DNA of 60,000 nt from Phoronis australis (GCA_002633005.1 NMRA01000233.1:253687-313686); one strand, 5' to 3'. Shown: positions 48,001-58,970, counted from the first letter of the stretch. The notes: a model not told the origin generated them from the letters alone. Numbers and translations are program-made.

Positions 48001-51000
48001 TTTGTATATTTCAGAGAATAATTAATTATTACCAGCTGATGGTAAACAGTCAAATATTGGTTCGACGCACTCTGAACATAGAATGGATATTGGATTTGGG
48101 CACTTGGTTTTGTAATTTAATTATGGCCAGCATGCTCTTTTAAATAAAGTGTTAGAATGCATCACATGTTTACGTTTTCATTTCTTTAGGGTCATACCCT
48201 GTTGGCCAGAATCTGGCTTGGGGTTTTGAGGAATGGAAGTCGGTGCTAGAAGCTTGGCACTCCGAGGTCGAGGATTTCGAGTACGGTCACGGCTCCACCA
48301 ACGGAGAAGACATAGGCCATTACACTCAGGTGAGGACAGGAACTTGAGTACTCGTCTCCTTGCTAACGCTTATGAGATGTTGCTAATTAAATTTCATAAA
48401 GATATCAAATAACAGTTTTGTGACGAACTTGGTATTCTTCTCACTTCTACAGAGTAAACAGAATATTGTTTGCAACACGACCACACTCGAAGTTAGCTCA
48501 GTCACGTTTTGACAAGTGCGGCAATCACTAGAACAATAGGGAACTGTGGAAAACAGTTTGCGTGTGGCTACATTGGCACACTGAGTGTGGATTGCTCTTA
48601 ATACTTTAAGCAAATGATACTTTTGTGAAGTCTCATGCAGTCCTAAATACAAGTGGGTGAAATTTTTTTGATAGTAGAAGGGAAAAAGTTGATTCGATTT
48701 TGACTTTTTGGTGGTCTTGTTTTCTGCCAGTGACTGCCCTCTGTTAATTGTAATGCCATACAACATTTACAGATGGTGTGGGCCAGCACCAGTAGAATTG
48801 GATGCGGGTTCGCTGTTTGTAACGGGTCGATTCCTTACTTTGCCTGTAATTATGGACCAGGGTAAGAGGGTAGAATGAACTTAAACTATGGTACATAGAA
48901 CTGTGAAGTTTTACTTTTTAATTTTAGATGTTTAGTATGGAATCTTCAATACAATAAATATACATGCCCAGAGAGCGCCAGAAGGCATTGTATGTGGGTT
49001 AAATAAATACAAAGAAATCTATATACAATTACTATACTCGAATAAAACATCAATTAAAGAGAATGTCACTCGATTTAATTAACTTTTTTACCGTCTTAAT
49101 CGGTCTATATCCACATCGCGTCTTATACGGTCGCCCTCACCTTGCTGAGAGGTGTCGCGTTAACCAGTGAGAAAGGTGAGAAACGACGCAGCGATGTCAG
49201 TGGTTCATCTACAGAGTGAATGCCACTATAATGCGGTGCATCTTTCCCGCTTGCCCCAACAATGAAGCTGAAAAAAGTATATATATATATAATTTTTCGA
49301 CTTCCTCGAGAGCTCGAAATGCTTAGGAAGTGGCTCGCGGAAGTGAAGAACGAAAAGTAGGCTGTTAATTGCAAGTATGAGGTCGTGAAACATGTCCGTG
49401 TCTGTGACCGGCATTTCGTCGACAGTGAATTCTCTGACGAATTCCGGCTTACCAAAGAACTATCCATACGTTCCGTTATTCTGCGTTCCGTTTCAAAATG
49501 AATTATTCTCACCCTAACCAATGCTTACATAAAACTGAAACAAAGTCTGTCTCATTAGATACAATTTGTAATGCCTTTGGAGTATTCGTGAGTGTAAATG
49601 TTTTGAGAAGCCAGCAATGAGCAAACCACTGCGTTACAAGGCTTTAGATGCAACAAAGGTAATTGACCGGGCACCGAGGCCGTGTGAGCGCATGCTAATT
49701 CATTGTTTGCTGGCAGAAAGTTGTTGAGAAACAATAATTCGACTTTATATGCTATGGTCACATGTAAGGGGAATCTTTATTTAGATATACAAATACATTA
49801 TTCTAATCATTGTTTGACTGTACAACCTTTGCCCTGATGGTTCTGTAGAAGGGGAACCTGACTTCTCCGTATTCGACAAGTACATGTAATTACACTTTCA
49901 GTTTCGTGGCTAATTCACCTAAATAATTACGTGCACATTATTTCTTTGGATCACTTTTACAGTCTTTTCGTGACTGGAGGTTTAGTTTCCAACTTAAGCT
50001 GGTTTATGTTCGTGATCTAGTTCCGACGGAGCCACTGGCGGGGAGTAACGAGCGTTTTGTGTGTTTAGAACTGAAAAAATCGCAAGTCTAAGAGTACAAC
50101 ACACAGTTATGTTCCCCGTCTGTATTTCACGGAAAATTATTCGAATTTATCACCAAACAGACCCAAACTCCCGCAATCGACCATGGTAATTTGGCCTACC
50201 GAACTCTGTAGGCTACGATACGTTCAAATACCTATAAATCCGTAACAGTGAAATACAACAACACGTTTGTTCAAGAACTCGATGTATTTGTAAGGAGTTT
50301 ACATCGAATTTTGATTCATTGGAGTAAAACAATGAATTCAAGCGATAAGTTGACACCAGTAAGCGTGTTGTGAACGGCTGAACAGACTGCGTTCGAACCG
50401 ATTACGTCATTGCTTAATTTCAACACCTCCGCCGTTAGGTGTCAGGTAAAACAACTGAACTTGCTGTTATCGAGTGGAACTACTTGATATAAATTGATAC
50501 AAAATAGGTTGTTTTCTGGAAGGCATTCTCCTTTAAAAAACTGATGTTAAGATTATAATGGCATATGATTACATGTGTAAATAAATAATTTTATACACAA
50601 TAACTTATTTTACATTATATAATATCATCGACTCCCACAAAGAGATTTAGTATTAAAAAGAAATTGTCATACTATTTCGAATAAAACCTTATTTTCATTT
50701 GGTTCCAGTTCTTTACATCCATTTATAAAAAAATAAATTTTGATATACATTTGAGGAATATCACAATATTTTTGTTAACATTGGAGAATTGTTCGAGTGC
50801 CTGGAAAAACTGTAACTTCTGCTCCCCGCATACCTCACAAGCAAAGAAAACATGAGTATTTGTCTGAGTGTCTCCACTGGAACACAGAGGCGAAATATTA
50901 TTAAAATTATGTCTAAATTTCTCATTGTTTAGGAATAGTCCGCATCTTAATCGTACAGAATTAGTTAATGGTAGCGAGGAAGTTGGAATGATGTGAATGG

Positions 51001-54000
51001 GACTGGCAAGTATTGAGTTGTGGTATGCAGCTTAAAGTTATTTTTGAGAGTGACAATTGAAGTGGTCTCTTTTATTTTGGATGTTAAAGAATCCCAGTTG
51101 TCAATGCAAGTTAATATCATAGATCTCCTTAAGGCTTCGGCAGAGGGAAGATGGTACACTGTACTTTGCCGCAGTCCTGGTCTTGTGTTAAGGTAGGTGG
51201 ATACACAAAAAAATTAATTTTGACTGTTTTTTACATTTTCATATCATCCTAATCTTTAATTCTTGATGCACAGTATACTGAAGAAAAATAAAATCATTCT
51301 GAAAATCCAAAGTTGTTTTTTTTAGCTATATTTGACCAAACCTCAGTAAGTCATATGGCTTGAGTGCTCACCAGCTCAGTGATTGACAACTGGGGCGGAG
51401 CTTATATACAAGGACACTAGCTCTAATCTAACCCTGTCAACAAGCATTGCGTAACCGGGCAATCGAGAGTGATGTACCAGCTGATATTGGTGTTGTAGCA
51501 AGACCAAGAATAAAACAATTCTATTTTTGACCATGTGAAAGTTAGTAGTGAAATGGTGAACTAGCTCCTGTTNNNNNNNNNNNNNNNNNNNNNNNNNNNN
51601 NNNNNNNNNNNNNNNNNNNNNNNNNNNNNNNNNNNNNNNNNNNNNNNNNNNNNNNNNNNNNNNNNNNNNNNNNNNNNNNNNNNNNNNNNNNNNNNNNNNN
51701 NNNNNNNNNNNNNNNNNNNNNNNNNNNNNNNNNNNNNNNNNNNNNNNNNNNNNNNNNNNNNNNNNNNNNNNNNNNNNNNNNNNNNNNNNNNNNNNNNNNN
51801 NNNNNNNNNNNNNNNNNNNNNNNNNNNNNNNNNNNNNNNNNNNNNNNNNNNNNNNNNNNNNNNNNNNNNNNNNNNNNNNNNNNNNNNNNNNNNNNNNNNN
51901 NNNNNNNNNNNNNNNNNNNNNNNNNNNNNNNNNNNNNNNNNNNNNNNNNNNNNNNNNNNNNNNNNNNNNNNNNNNNNNNNNNNNNNNNNNNNNNNNNNNN
52001 NNNNNNNNNNNNNNNNNNNNNNNNNNNNNNNNNNNNNNNNNNNNNNNNNNNNNNNNNNNNNNNNNNNNNNNNNNNNNNNNNNNNNNNNNNNNNNNNNNNN
52101 NNNNNNNNNNNNNNNNNNNNNNNNNNNNNNNNNNNNNNNNNNNNNNNNNNNNNNNNNNNNNNNNNNNNNNNNNNNNNNCACGATTCTCGGGCCTATTTTT
52201 CCACAACACGTGGGTCAATTTTAACGAAAGTTGCAAATTTGAAATCCTCTTGGACTGAAGTAAAATCGCGTGCCAGGGTTTTTTGATAAATGGACCAGAT
52301 TTTTAGTTATTAGACGGAAAGTGACCAAATGACAAAAAGTGGCGTGCTTGCCCCAACTCGCACACAAAAAATGCCACAAAATCAAGATCATAATGATTTT
52401 GTACATATATTTGGTATGGATAAGTAGAATATTGCGTAAGGAAATAGTTGATGATGATCCCTGTGCATTTTGAAAAAAAATTCGAGGTAAAATTGGATTT
52501 GTTGAAAATTAAAAAATACGATTTTTAAAAAAAACGAACTACATAAAAACATTTTTTTTCGATTTTTGTCACTTTCAGAATCATGTCTAACTAGTTAAAA
52601 CTCCCTTTTTACTCATTTTAGTTAGGAACCTGGAGATTTGATCAGTGTATACACCTACCTTAAGTCTTTTGTAGGAGTCATATAGGATTTGTTTTTGAAT
52701 AATAGTTTAAGTCTTCCACAATGTTGCACTGTTCTTTGTAACACTTAAACGTGCACTGGTTATTTCATTTTCTGAATGATCTGTACGGTTTATTTCTTAT
52801 ATTAATTTCAGAATAAATTTTACTATTAAGCCACGGTTTTTTCTTGTTTTTTATTGTTTTCATGGTTGATCGGATATTGTTAACTAGTTTGTTGTAGAGC
52901 GACTGTGTGAATGTTGAGACTACGTCATTTATGTCAGTTTTGTTTAGTTGTACTCGGAGCGTTTCCTGGGGCATGCGTCGACATAATTTTGGAACGCTAT
53001 GTTTTTTGGATACTCAGTTGAGCGAAACGTATTTTTATGGTCCACATGCATGTTTAGTTTTAGTCGACAGGTAATTTGTTAGATAGCATGTGTAAGTCTT
53101 CAAAAATTTGCCCTAAAACCCTGAACGAGTTCAGTTCAAACCAATTTGTCAATTTCAAGCTTAAGTTTATTGTTTTTCGCGATAGTATTTTCCGTCACCT
53201 ACAAGAATTATCAATACAGGTCCAATCGATTCATCTTGTCTGTGACAGATTTTTGTTCCATGTTTGCAATAATTTTTTTTAAAAGATTACGGTAAACTAT
53301 TCTTTCTAAAGACACTGGATTATGTTGTTAGAGCGATGTCTGGCATTTCGATTTTTTTGTTATTCTCTTCAACATTTGTCAAACTCTATCTGCGCCAATA
53401 GCAATTGACACGCCAGTGAAATTAGCAATTGCAAAAAGTCTGCTCATGTTGAATTTGCAATTTCTATAGACTGAGACAAGTATTAGGCAGTGCAAATTTT
53501 ACAAATGTTTGTTGTTATTTTCAGCGGCAACTTAGTTAGCGAGCAATATCTACCGTACAGAAGGGGCACAAAAGGTTCTTCTTGTAGTAGAAAATTCTAC
53601 GATTTCAGACATGGCCTCTGTGGTATGTAATTAAACACCCATGGTCATAAATGTCACTCTCGCTACCTTCCGCACTTTGAATTCAGTTGGAATATTTTTC
53701 AGTGGTAACCATGCCGAGTTGATGTGGTCTTTCCCTGTTGGCAAACGTAATCGGAGTCTGTATTTCATTGTTGTCTAGAACCTTAACAATTGCATAGCAT
53801 TATCTTTATCACCATGACGATTACCTGAAGCTTTTGATGTGAACGGGGTCTAATTTTCATCATCCCTTGGCCAGCGTAAACCTGTTGCACTCGATTAGGC
53901 TAACGCCAGACTCTGGTGTGCTGATACCGTATAAGCGGTAATAAGATGAAGGCCAGGTGTCAGTTGGCGATGGACATGGTTTTGAAATTAACACCTCTTT

Positions 54001-54879
54001 ATTTTTCATTTGGGTTCTATGGAGATGTTGTAATTAGTTTAAACAGATACAGTGTTTGGCAACTGTACTTTCTAGCCTGTCTGCGACCAGTTAGACCGAG
54101 ACATGTTCTGTGAAATTGGATAAAAATGCGCATTGGAGTAAACCAAAGTATGAACCACATGTACACAAACCACTAATTCAGTTTTCCTTGGCACGGATTT
54201 TTACTTGCTGCTCCGAAATATCTGATTGGTGAAAAAACTGACAACCTTCAAAGCAGAGAGACGAGGACATGCAACATACGACATGAAAATAAAAGCAACT
54301 CATAGATAAACACAATTCTAATAAAGAGGCAAAGCTGCTATACTAAAAAATTGTTTGTAACTGCAAATGTTCTTGCATTCATTTCTATTATGGAATCCGA
54401 CTTATCAGTTCATCGGTAGTGACGTCATCCGAGTTGTGGCAAACTTTGTAAATTTTGGGAAAGGATTGGTACCCATGGCGTGTTATTCTTAACTAAATAT
54501 AATATTTGTCAATTAAACTAATTTGTTCGTGCAAGGTTGAAGTAGTCCAATACTTGTGTTTGCCACCCTCAATAGCAATGCGCGCGAACAACCGATTATT
54601 TCATCAACAAGACTTCAGGCCACACATTGTGGTTTTCCGAAGGCGAACTAAAGCAACTGCAAAGTGTTGCCAATGTGGCAATTTCAGAAACAAAGCCTGA
54701 ACTTTTTGATTAGTCAACTTACTAACCATTAAAATCACAACTTGGTGACATCGCGTTTTCTTTACTTTCAGACTGCGGTGGAAAGGTCTGTAAAAACGGC
54801 GGGAAAGTGAATCTAATGACTTGTACTTGTCAGTGTAGGCTTAAATCACCTTTATGGATTCAGAAGGACGATTGCGGGT
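31360..54879 (+). CDS. Secreted CAP-domain (CRISP/SCP-type) protein with an EGF-like module
   Basis: Seven exons join in phase to about 239 residues; the 3' end is not seen. Residues 1-18 are a signal peptide (MKWLSLAVLMICALGVTA). Residues about 36-175 form the CAP domain. MHNHYR (41-46) is the first helix, and the pocket residues are His85 (WRH), Glu120 and His138. The CRISP signature GHYTQMVWAST (137-147) and the second signature YFACNYGPGGNL (163-174) are both complete. Residues about 191-238 are Cys-rich and contain VCKNGG and TCTCQC, an EGF-like module. CAP proteins are secreted and stabilised by disulphides; known roles include lipid binding, defence, reproduction and venom, and the sequence does not choose between them. 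The introns are long (the first is about 15 kb) and full of transposons. A 30-nt microexon in intron 1 and further 3' exons are possible. Confidence 0.88.
31617..33515. repeat. Tandem repeat with units of about 0.8-0.95 kb plus a short unit
   Basis: The unit start GAAAGCGCTYGGAGGAGYG with CTTGGCGAAAT is at about 31619 and 32568, and a third, diverged start (GAGTGACACTTTGCGAAATT) is near 32736. The later block around CCCGTTTAAAATGGCAYCCC occurs at about 32100 and 33018. Each unit has a GATGATGACGA-rich part, then a part with CCGCCATCTTG. It lies inside CAP intron 1 and has no coding content. Confidence 0.65.
33516..38413. other. CAP intron 1, mostly unique sequence
   Basis: Apart from a tRNA-derived repeat near 37311-37541, no exon, RNA gene or transposon could be supported. 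Confidence 0.4.
37311..37541 (-). repeat. tRNA-derived SINE-like element
   Basis: On the minus strand, 37541-37462 has a polymerase III box A-like TGGTGTAGTGGATGAGG and a box B-like GTGGGTTGAAATCCTG. The stems do not close as in a real tRNA, so it is a SINE head or a pseudo-tRNA. The body that follows contains GACCGAAACGTCGTG, a string common in invertebrate repeats. Confidence 0.5.
38591..38826 (+). pseudogene. THAP domain remnant in copy B
   Basis: It has CIVPVCANYEAARKAG, SFFRLP, LRKWLA, LRVCGRHF and QCFSDE in order: the C-x3-C pair, the Pro and Trp of the core, the C-x2-H pair and the following strand. TGA at 38660-38662 and TAA at 38777-38779 break the frame. The start codon seen in copy C is TTG here. 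Confidence 0.8.
38849..38965 (-). pseudogene. Ballast-protein N-terminal remnant in copy B
   Basis: NLDLDESSSDEDF then ADYKFEPEYTDQEIL matches copy D (DLDEFSSDEDF, GYHFEPKYTDQEIV). It is cut off just before the cysteine-rich domain by TAG. Upstream of it is an AAAT repeat. Confidence 0.7.
38988..39022. repeat. (AAAT)n microsatellite
   Basis: About eight TAAA/AAAT units in a row inside copy B. Confidence 0.85.
40373..40402 (+). CDS. CAP gene: possible 30-nt microexon
   Basis: Between AAAATCAG and donor GTGAGT lie 30 nt that keep phase 1 and would insert 10 residues after the signal-peptide exon. The more obvious acceptor TTTTGCAG (40351-40358) gives a 44-nt exon, which would put the next exon into a TAA stop. 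Exon 1 also splices to exon 3 directly in frame, so this exon may be optional or false. Confidence 0.25.
41180..41430 (+). repeat. Copy of the palindrome-core dispersed repeat
   Basis: AGTTGGCTAAAAATGAAGATC, AATCTCATAATATTG and CTAAAATTGCGAATTC match the blocks at about 15740, 15165 and 15870, in the same order as the mirror arm (partly rearranged relative to the left arm). Confidence 0.45.
43801..43982. repeat. Perfect 87-bp inverted repeat with an 8-base loop
   Basis: 43801-43887 is the exact reverse complement of 43896-43982, with no mismatch seen; the loop is AAAATTTC. Matching stops at once outside. The perfect identity suggests a very recent event or a foldback artefact of cloning or assembly. 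Confidence 0.9.
43983..46714. other. CAP intron, unassigned sequence
   Basis: No gene or clear repeat. A GTTCCGTAGAC string near 45163 recurs near 56080, but the match is too short to define a family. Confidence 0.4.
46715..46821 (+). CDS. CAP gene exon: first CAP helix
   Basis: Acceptor GGTGTCTAG, donor GTGAGT, 107 nt, phase 1 in and 0 out. It reads LNESSKYLIVNMHNHYRGNV and ends NMEKI. HN.YR is the classic CAP start. Confidence 0.85.
47769..47859 (+). CDS. CAP gene exon: helix with WD.ELA and Cys81/His85
   Basis: Acceptor TTTTTTTAG, donor GTACCT, 91 nt, phase 0 in and 1 out. VWDDELAELAQKWASNC is the hallmark second helix of CAP domains. WRH carries a pocket His. Confidence 0.88.
48190..48329 (+). 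CDS. CAP gene exon: VGQNLAW and W..E
   Basis: Acceptor TTTCTTTAG, donor GTGAGG, 140 nt, phase 1 in and 0 out. PVGQNLAWGF, VLEAWHSEVEDF and GHYTQ are in order. Gln101 stands where many CAP proteins have Glu; this variant is also known in the family. Confidence 0.9.
48773..48861 (+). CDS. CAP gene exon: MVWAST and CNYGPG
   Basis: Acceptor CATTTACAG, donor GTAAGA, 89 nt, phase 0 in and 2 out. It completes both CRISP signatures and adds Cys152, Cys157 and Cys166. Confidence 0.9.
49058..50532 (+). mobile_element. TTAA-flanked THAP/ballast element, copy C
   Basis: TTAA flanks at 49054-49057 and 50533-50536. Ends are AGAGAATGTCACTCG and inverted AGGAGAATGCCTTCC. A THAP remnant starts 173 bp from the left end on the + strand. 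The ballast N-terminus is deleted; only the region upstream of it (from about 49490) remains, shared with copy D. It lies in the CAP intron after the CNYGPG exon. Confidence 0.8.
49231..49470 (+). pseudogene. THAP domain remnant in copy C
   Basis: An ATG remains: MRCIFPACPNNEAEKS. A TA-repeat expansion (49276-49291) shifts the frame; then FRLPRELEMLRKWLAE follows, a TAG, and VRVCDRHF. It is the same protein as in copy B, with different damage. Confidence 0.8.
51192..52659. mobile_element. TTAA-flanked DNA transposon nested in the LINE
   Basis: TTAA on both sides (51188-51191, 52660-52663). The TIRs are GGTAGGTGGATACAC and inverted GGTAGGTGTATACAC (14 of 15). The ends differ from copies B-D, so it is another family; piggyBac or Kolobok type is possible. 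The inside includes the gap, and no transposase can be read. Confidence 0.75.
51573..52178. other. Assembly gap (606 Ns)
   Basis: An unsequenced run inside the TTAA element. Open frames through it are meaningless. Confidence 1.
53525..53622 (+). CDS. CAP gene exon: hinge after the CAP domain
   Basis: Acceptor ATTTTCAG, donor GTATGT, 98 nt, phase 2 in and 1 out. GNLVSEQYLPYRRGTKGSSC matches the usual 'GN......PY..G..CS' exit from the CAP domain. Confidence 0.85.
54772..54879 (+). CDS. CAP gene exon: EGF-like module
   Basis: Acceptor TACTTTCAG, donor GTGAGT (an alternative GTGTGA lies two bases earlier), 108 nt, phase 1 in and 1 out. Seven cysteines in 36 residues (DCGGKVCKNGG, MTCTCQCRL, KDDCG) resemble an EGF-like repeat. 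Confidence 0.8.
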
Positions 54880-54897
54880 GTGAGTATATGTTTAACC

Positions 54898-55332
54898 CTA
54901 ATGCTCCGTTTAGACATAAACTTTTGGCCTGGCGCAACTGATACGGAGCAAATTGATCGGTGTCAAGCTTTCGTTTACACACACAAGTCACTAACTCTTG
55001 CAAGACATAAATTGCAGGCTGAAGTGTGGATCACACATGCCCACGTTTACAAATGACGAGAGTTGTGGAGACAAAGTACCCGTATATAGGTCATTACACA
55101 AGCGCAGTAGAGATGATCCTTTCCGCTTTGCCCCAGTGCCTTTTGTACTACGAAAGTTGACACGGATTAGCTGACACGGAACAAGTTGTTCCAGCGCATG
55201 TATGTGTATAAACGGGACTGAACTGGAGCAAATTGACACCATGGTGACAACTTTTGCCACCCGTTTGTGAGGTAGAGCAATTTGCGCTCGATCATGTTGT
55301 TCCGTGTCAAATTATGTCTAACACGCCCTTGC
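54898..55332. repeat. Possible MITE with GTTTAGACATAA-like ends
   Basis: CGTTTAGACATAAAC near 54908 and, inverted, GTGTTAGACATAATTTG near 55325 could be terminal repeats. Inside, TGACACGGA and variants occur several times. No coding content. Boundaries are approximate. Confidence 0.4.
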
Positions 55333-57617
55333 CTCCAGTCATAATGGTTTGGGTTCTCACCAGAAATTAAAGTGTCTACAAAGACTGATTCGCCATCATG
55401 AGACTTAGACCAAATATACAGTGGCCTAAGTTTGGTTTTGAGAAACACCGTATGCCCGGTCGTAACTAAGATTCTTTTAGGCATCCAAATGCAAATGCGG
55501 TGCTGTTTTTTAGAAAAAATGAAACGTAAATAATTTAAATTTATCCCCATTCTTTATTCACAGTTAACGACCATCTTAACAAACCATGCGCTCTATATAA
55601 GTTATTTAAGTATTAAATTATTTTATGTAAGCTATACTGCTTCGTCCTCATTATCATATTGTTTGGATTCTCGGGTCCGTGACCCTCTTTGTTCTACGAT
55701 TATTGGTTTAATTGTACCACGTGATCTCTTTGTCTCGTCGCAACACTGGGCCATGGTCCACAATTCTCTTCAAATTTCAGTTTTCACTCAATTTCTCTTC
55801 GAAGTTTCAGCACTCTCCGTCTCTTCACCTCATTAAGGCATTGTACCTTGTTTCCTGCTTCGTTCTAGACTAAACATGCCACCTAGTTGTTTGATTTTGG
55901 GCAGTTCTTATGTGGCGACCGAACCAGGGTCTAACCAATCTGGGTTTCTACGAGTCCTCTGAATCCATCAACTCCACACTCGCCCCTGGCAATTGTTCCG
56001 TTCGCCATTTAACCCCAGCCATCCTGTATAGATCTAAGGTACGACAGTCTTATCTGCGACTGGTTGTAGCAGGGGTACGTTCCGTAGACCCACGAATTTG
56101 GCAAACAGCAAGATAACGCAAGACCACGTAAAAGCAAGCGGACGAGACTTCGTAACTTAACAAAATGTTGGCCACTAAAGTGGTTGGTCGGTGTGGTTGG
56201 AATGCTGAGTGATAATAAATAATTCTTGAATTGTGAAATAAAACTGAGTGTTTCTGTTCTATAAGCGAGGATTTATCGGCTTAACCTTTTCGGATCAATA
56301 CACGAAAAAATATCTCAGCAAATGCAGTGTATTGGTAATATTTTGACTCTACGGAACGCAGCCCAGATTTAACAAAACGGATTCTAAGTATTCAGTACAT
56401 CCGCCTCGTCTCGTTCTAAAAGTCGACCGTCGTTTGTTGCCGAAAAAAACGCGTTACGTAAAATGAAAGGTATTGGATCTTTCTCCCTTTTATCACCTAA
56501 TGATCGTTTGTTATTTGGGTTAACAAATGTTTCTGTGCAATCCCAAAGTGTCTCTGAATTTACTAGGATGTAAACTTTTGGAATCACTGACGCTCAACGA
56601 CATGCAATATGTTACTTTCATCTGTACTCGTTGATTTGTTTACATACACTGTTTCCTAATAACGTCTGCACACGATTTTCACGAACCAATCATCGACGCC
56701 GTCGACTAATAGCTGTTTTCAGTGAATTCAAACAGTGTCAAATTTGATCTAATTCAGTATTCACACTTTTGCAGAGATACTGGCCTTGTTTATATGAATG
56801 CGCTTTACAATGGAATAGTTTCCCTGTGAAAATCGGTGACCGTGACTGTCGTGTATCCGCAATGAGCAAGTGCGCAATTAGATATATTTTTGTAATAAAA
56901 TGAATAGGATCTATTGACATTTTGTACAAGTGAATGTATGAGGATTATGTGTTTGTGAAAATATATAACCTGGGTTCATAAAGGTTTTCGAGTTCCATGT
57001 CTGTAGGGTATCTCAGCAACTGCGGAGGTAAATTGCTTCAGTCGTTTTCGTACTGGAATTGTTTCATTAGTAATTAGCTTTGGGGCAAGCCGCCGTTGTA
57101 AATTGCACAAATCTCGTTTCTACAAGTCTTGTTCAAGCTGAGCTGTTGATCGGCGACGTTGATTTTGGAATTGTTGGCACTGGGTGAATGAAAACATTTT
57201 ACGGAAGCTGACAATGATAATCATGACCAAATTCGAAATTTAATAATAAATATTTAAGAGAATTGTTGTGTGTGATTATATGCGTCAGGCATTGCTTAGT
57301 AATATCTACTGTCCAAGTACCGTGTGTTTTTGCAACCCAAATCAGACTCAACATCACGGGTCTGACTTTTAAGTTTTGGCTTTCAAGTAAGAAACTTGGG
57401 CTTAGGCTTCACCCAGTTATTTCCGAAAAGCAATGAAATCTTAATGAAAGCAGTGGTACAAAGTCATTGAGGAGGTACCCATAACTGTCAGTTAGCGAGA
57501 TAATTTGTATTAATCTATTTCTTGGCTGTGATGTGGTAATACTTACAGTATATGTGGCTGAACCTTTATTCGGTAATTGTTAAGATGGGGATTAAGGTCA
57601 AACTGACTCAGTCTGAA
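55333..57617. other. Unassigned sequence, possible 3' part of the CAP gene
   Basis: No convincing exon apart from the doubtful 21-nt candidate at 57007. A run with AATAAA occurs near 57243. No other feature was supported. Confidence 0.35.
57007..57027 (+). CDS. CAP gene: possible 21-nt downstream exon
   Basis: GTCTGTAG precedes 21 nt and then GTAAAT. Entered in phase 1 it reads WYLSNCG and keeps the phase. If not spliced out, the frame runs on to a TAG near 57074. It is short and unproven; the real 3' exons may lie beyond 60000. Confidence 0.2.
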
Positions 57618-58144
57618 AGGAGAATGCCACCCAAAAACAACCTAGTTTGTATCAAATTAGAGCGAGTTGTTCCACTCGATAACAGCAAGTACAGATCTTT
57701 TACGTGACACATGACTGCAGACGGAGGTGTTGAAATTCAACAATGACGTCAGAGGTTCAAATGCAGTACGTTCAGCAGTTCACAACACGCTTACTGGTGT
57801 CAGCCTATCGCTTGAATTCATCGTTTTACACCCATAAATCATCAACATTCGATGTAAAACCCTTACAAATATAGCGAGTGATTGAACAAATGTGTTCTTT
57901 TATTTCGCTGTTGCCAATTTTTGGGTATTTGTACGTACCGTAGCGTTCAGAGTTTAGGCCAATTTGCCAAAGTCGGTCGAGGCAGTTTGGGGTCTGTTCG
58001 GTGATAATTTCAAACTATTTGTCCGTGCAATACAGACAAGAGAACATACCTGTGTGTTGTAATTTAAGACTTGCGATTTTTTCAGTTTTAAACACACAAA
58101 AGGCTTGCTATCCCGGCCAGTGGCTCGGAACCCGATCAGGCTCA

Positions 58145-58445
58145 TCTATTTATTTATTATTGTGATATTTAAAATGAGGGTGGCCTATTGAGTGATAGCA
58201 CTGCTTTCCAAGAGGTCCCTCAACAACAAAATATAAAACAGTAATATAATACAGTGAAGTAATAAAACAACAATTAAATACACGTAACAAAGATTCAATT
58301 AAAACAGGTTGAGAATTACGAAATAAATAAATGACGAAGAATGGTGAAAAATTAACTAAGAGAGATGAAATAAATAAAGAGATGATTTCAAATAGTGAGA
58401 GTATTTACGACAATGAAAAAAATGACATCACGGCTGGACTGAAGA
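58145..58445 (-). mobile_element. LINE 3' tail inserted in copy D
   Basis: On the minus strand the block reads CTCTTGGAAAGCAGTGCTAT, then AATAGGCCACCCTCATTTTA and ends in AATAATAAATAAATAG, the usual form of a LINE 3' end with an A-rich tail. Copy C lacks it at the matching place. Confidence 0.55.
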
Positions 58446-58970
58446 AATCACGAACATAAACCACCCAAAGTTGAAAACTAAACTTCCACTCACGAAAGAC
58501 CTGCTAGTGAGCCAAAGGAAAAATGTGTACGTGATTATTTTGGTGATTTAAGCCCGAAACTGCAAATCAGATTACTAGCTTGTCGGGGGCTGCAAAATCA
58601 CGTTTCCCTTCCACAGAAAGGCGTCAAGTCAAAAGTTGTACAGTAACAATAATTCGAATAATGTATATGAATATCGAAATAAAGATTCCCATAACATCTA
58701 ACCATAGGATATAAAATCAAGTTATTGTTTCACAACAGCTTTCTGTCAGCAATGCACACGGCCTCCGTGCCCGGTTAATCAGCTTGTTGCATCCGTTTTT
58801 AAGCCGGTAACGTGGTGATTTAATCATCGTTGGCTTTTCAAAACATTTGCACTTACGAACACTCCAAGGCATTACAAATTGTATCTAATGAGACAGACTT
58901 TGTTTCAGTTTTATATAAGCATTGGTTAGGGTGAGAATAATTCATTTTGAAACTGAACGCAGTAATAAAC

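Larger units (their letters stand above)
50560..53065 (-). mobile_element. LINE remnant split by a TTAA element
   Basis: Minus-strand reading. The 5' part (53065-52664) has KKKPWLNSKIYSEINIRN, typical of the linker between endonuclease and reverse transcriptase. The 3' part (51187-50570) has STVYHLPSAEALRRSM, then NSVRLRCGLFLNN and SPLCSSG, the C-terminal region of LINE ORF2 proteins. The reverse-transcriptase core is missing and there are frameshifts. It ends in a TTATTTATTTAC tail at about 50580. The two parts were one piece before 51192-52659 inserted. Confidence 0.7.

Noticed and set aside
51376-52236. Open frames of 286 and 206 codons on the minus strand
   Set aside because: They exist only because of the gap at 51573-52178.
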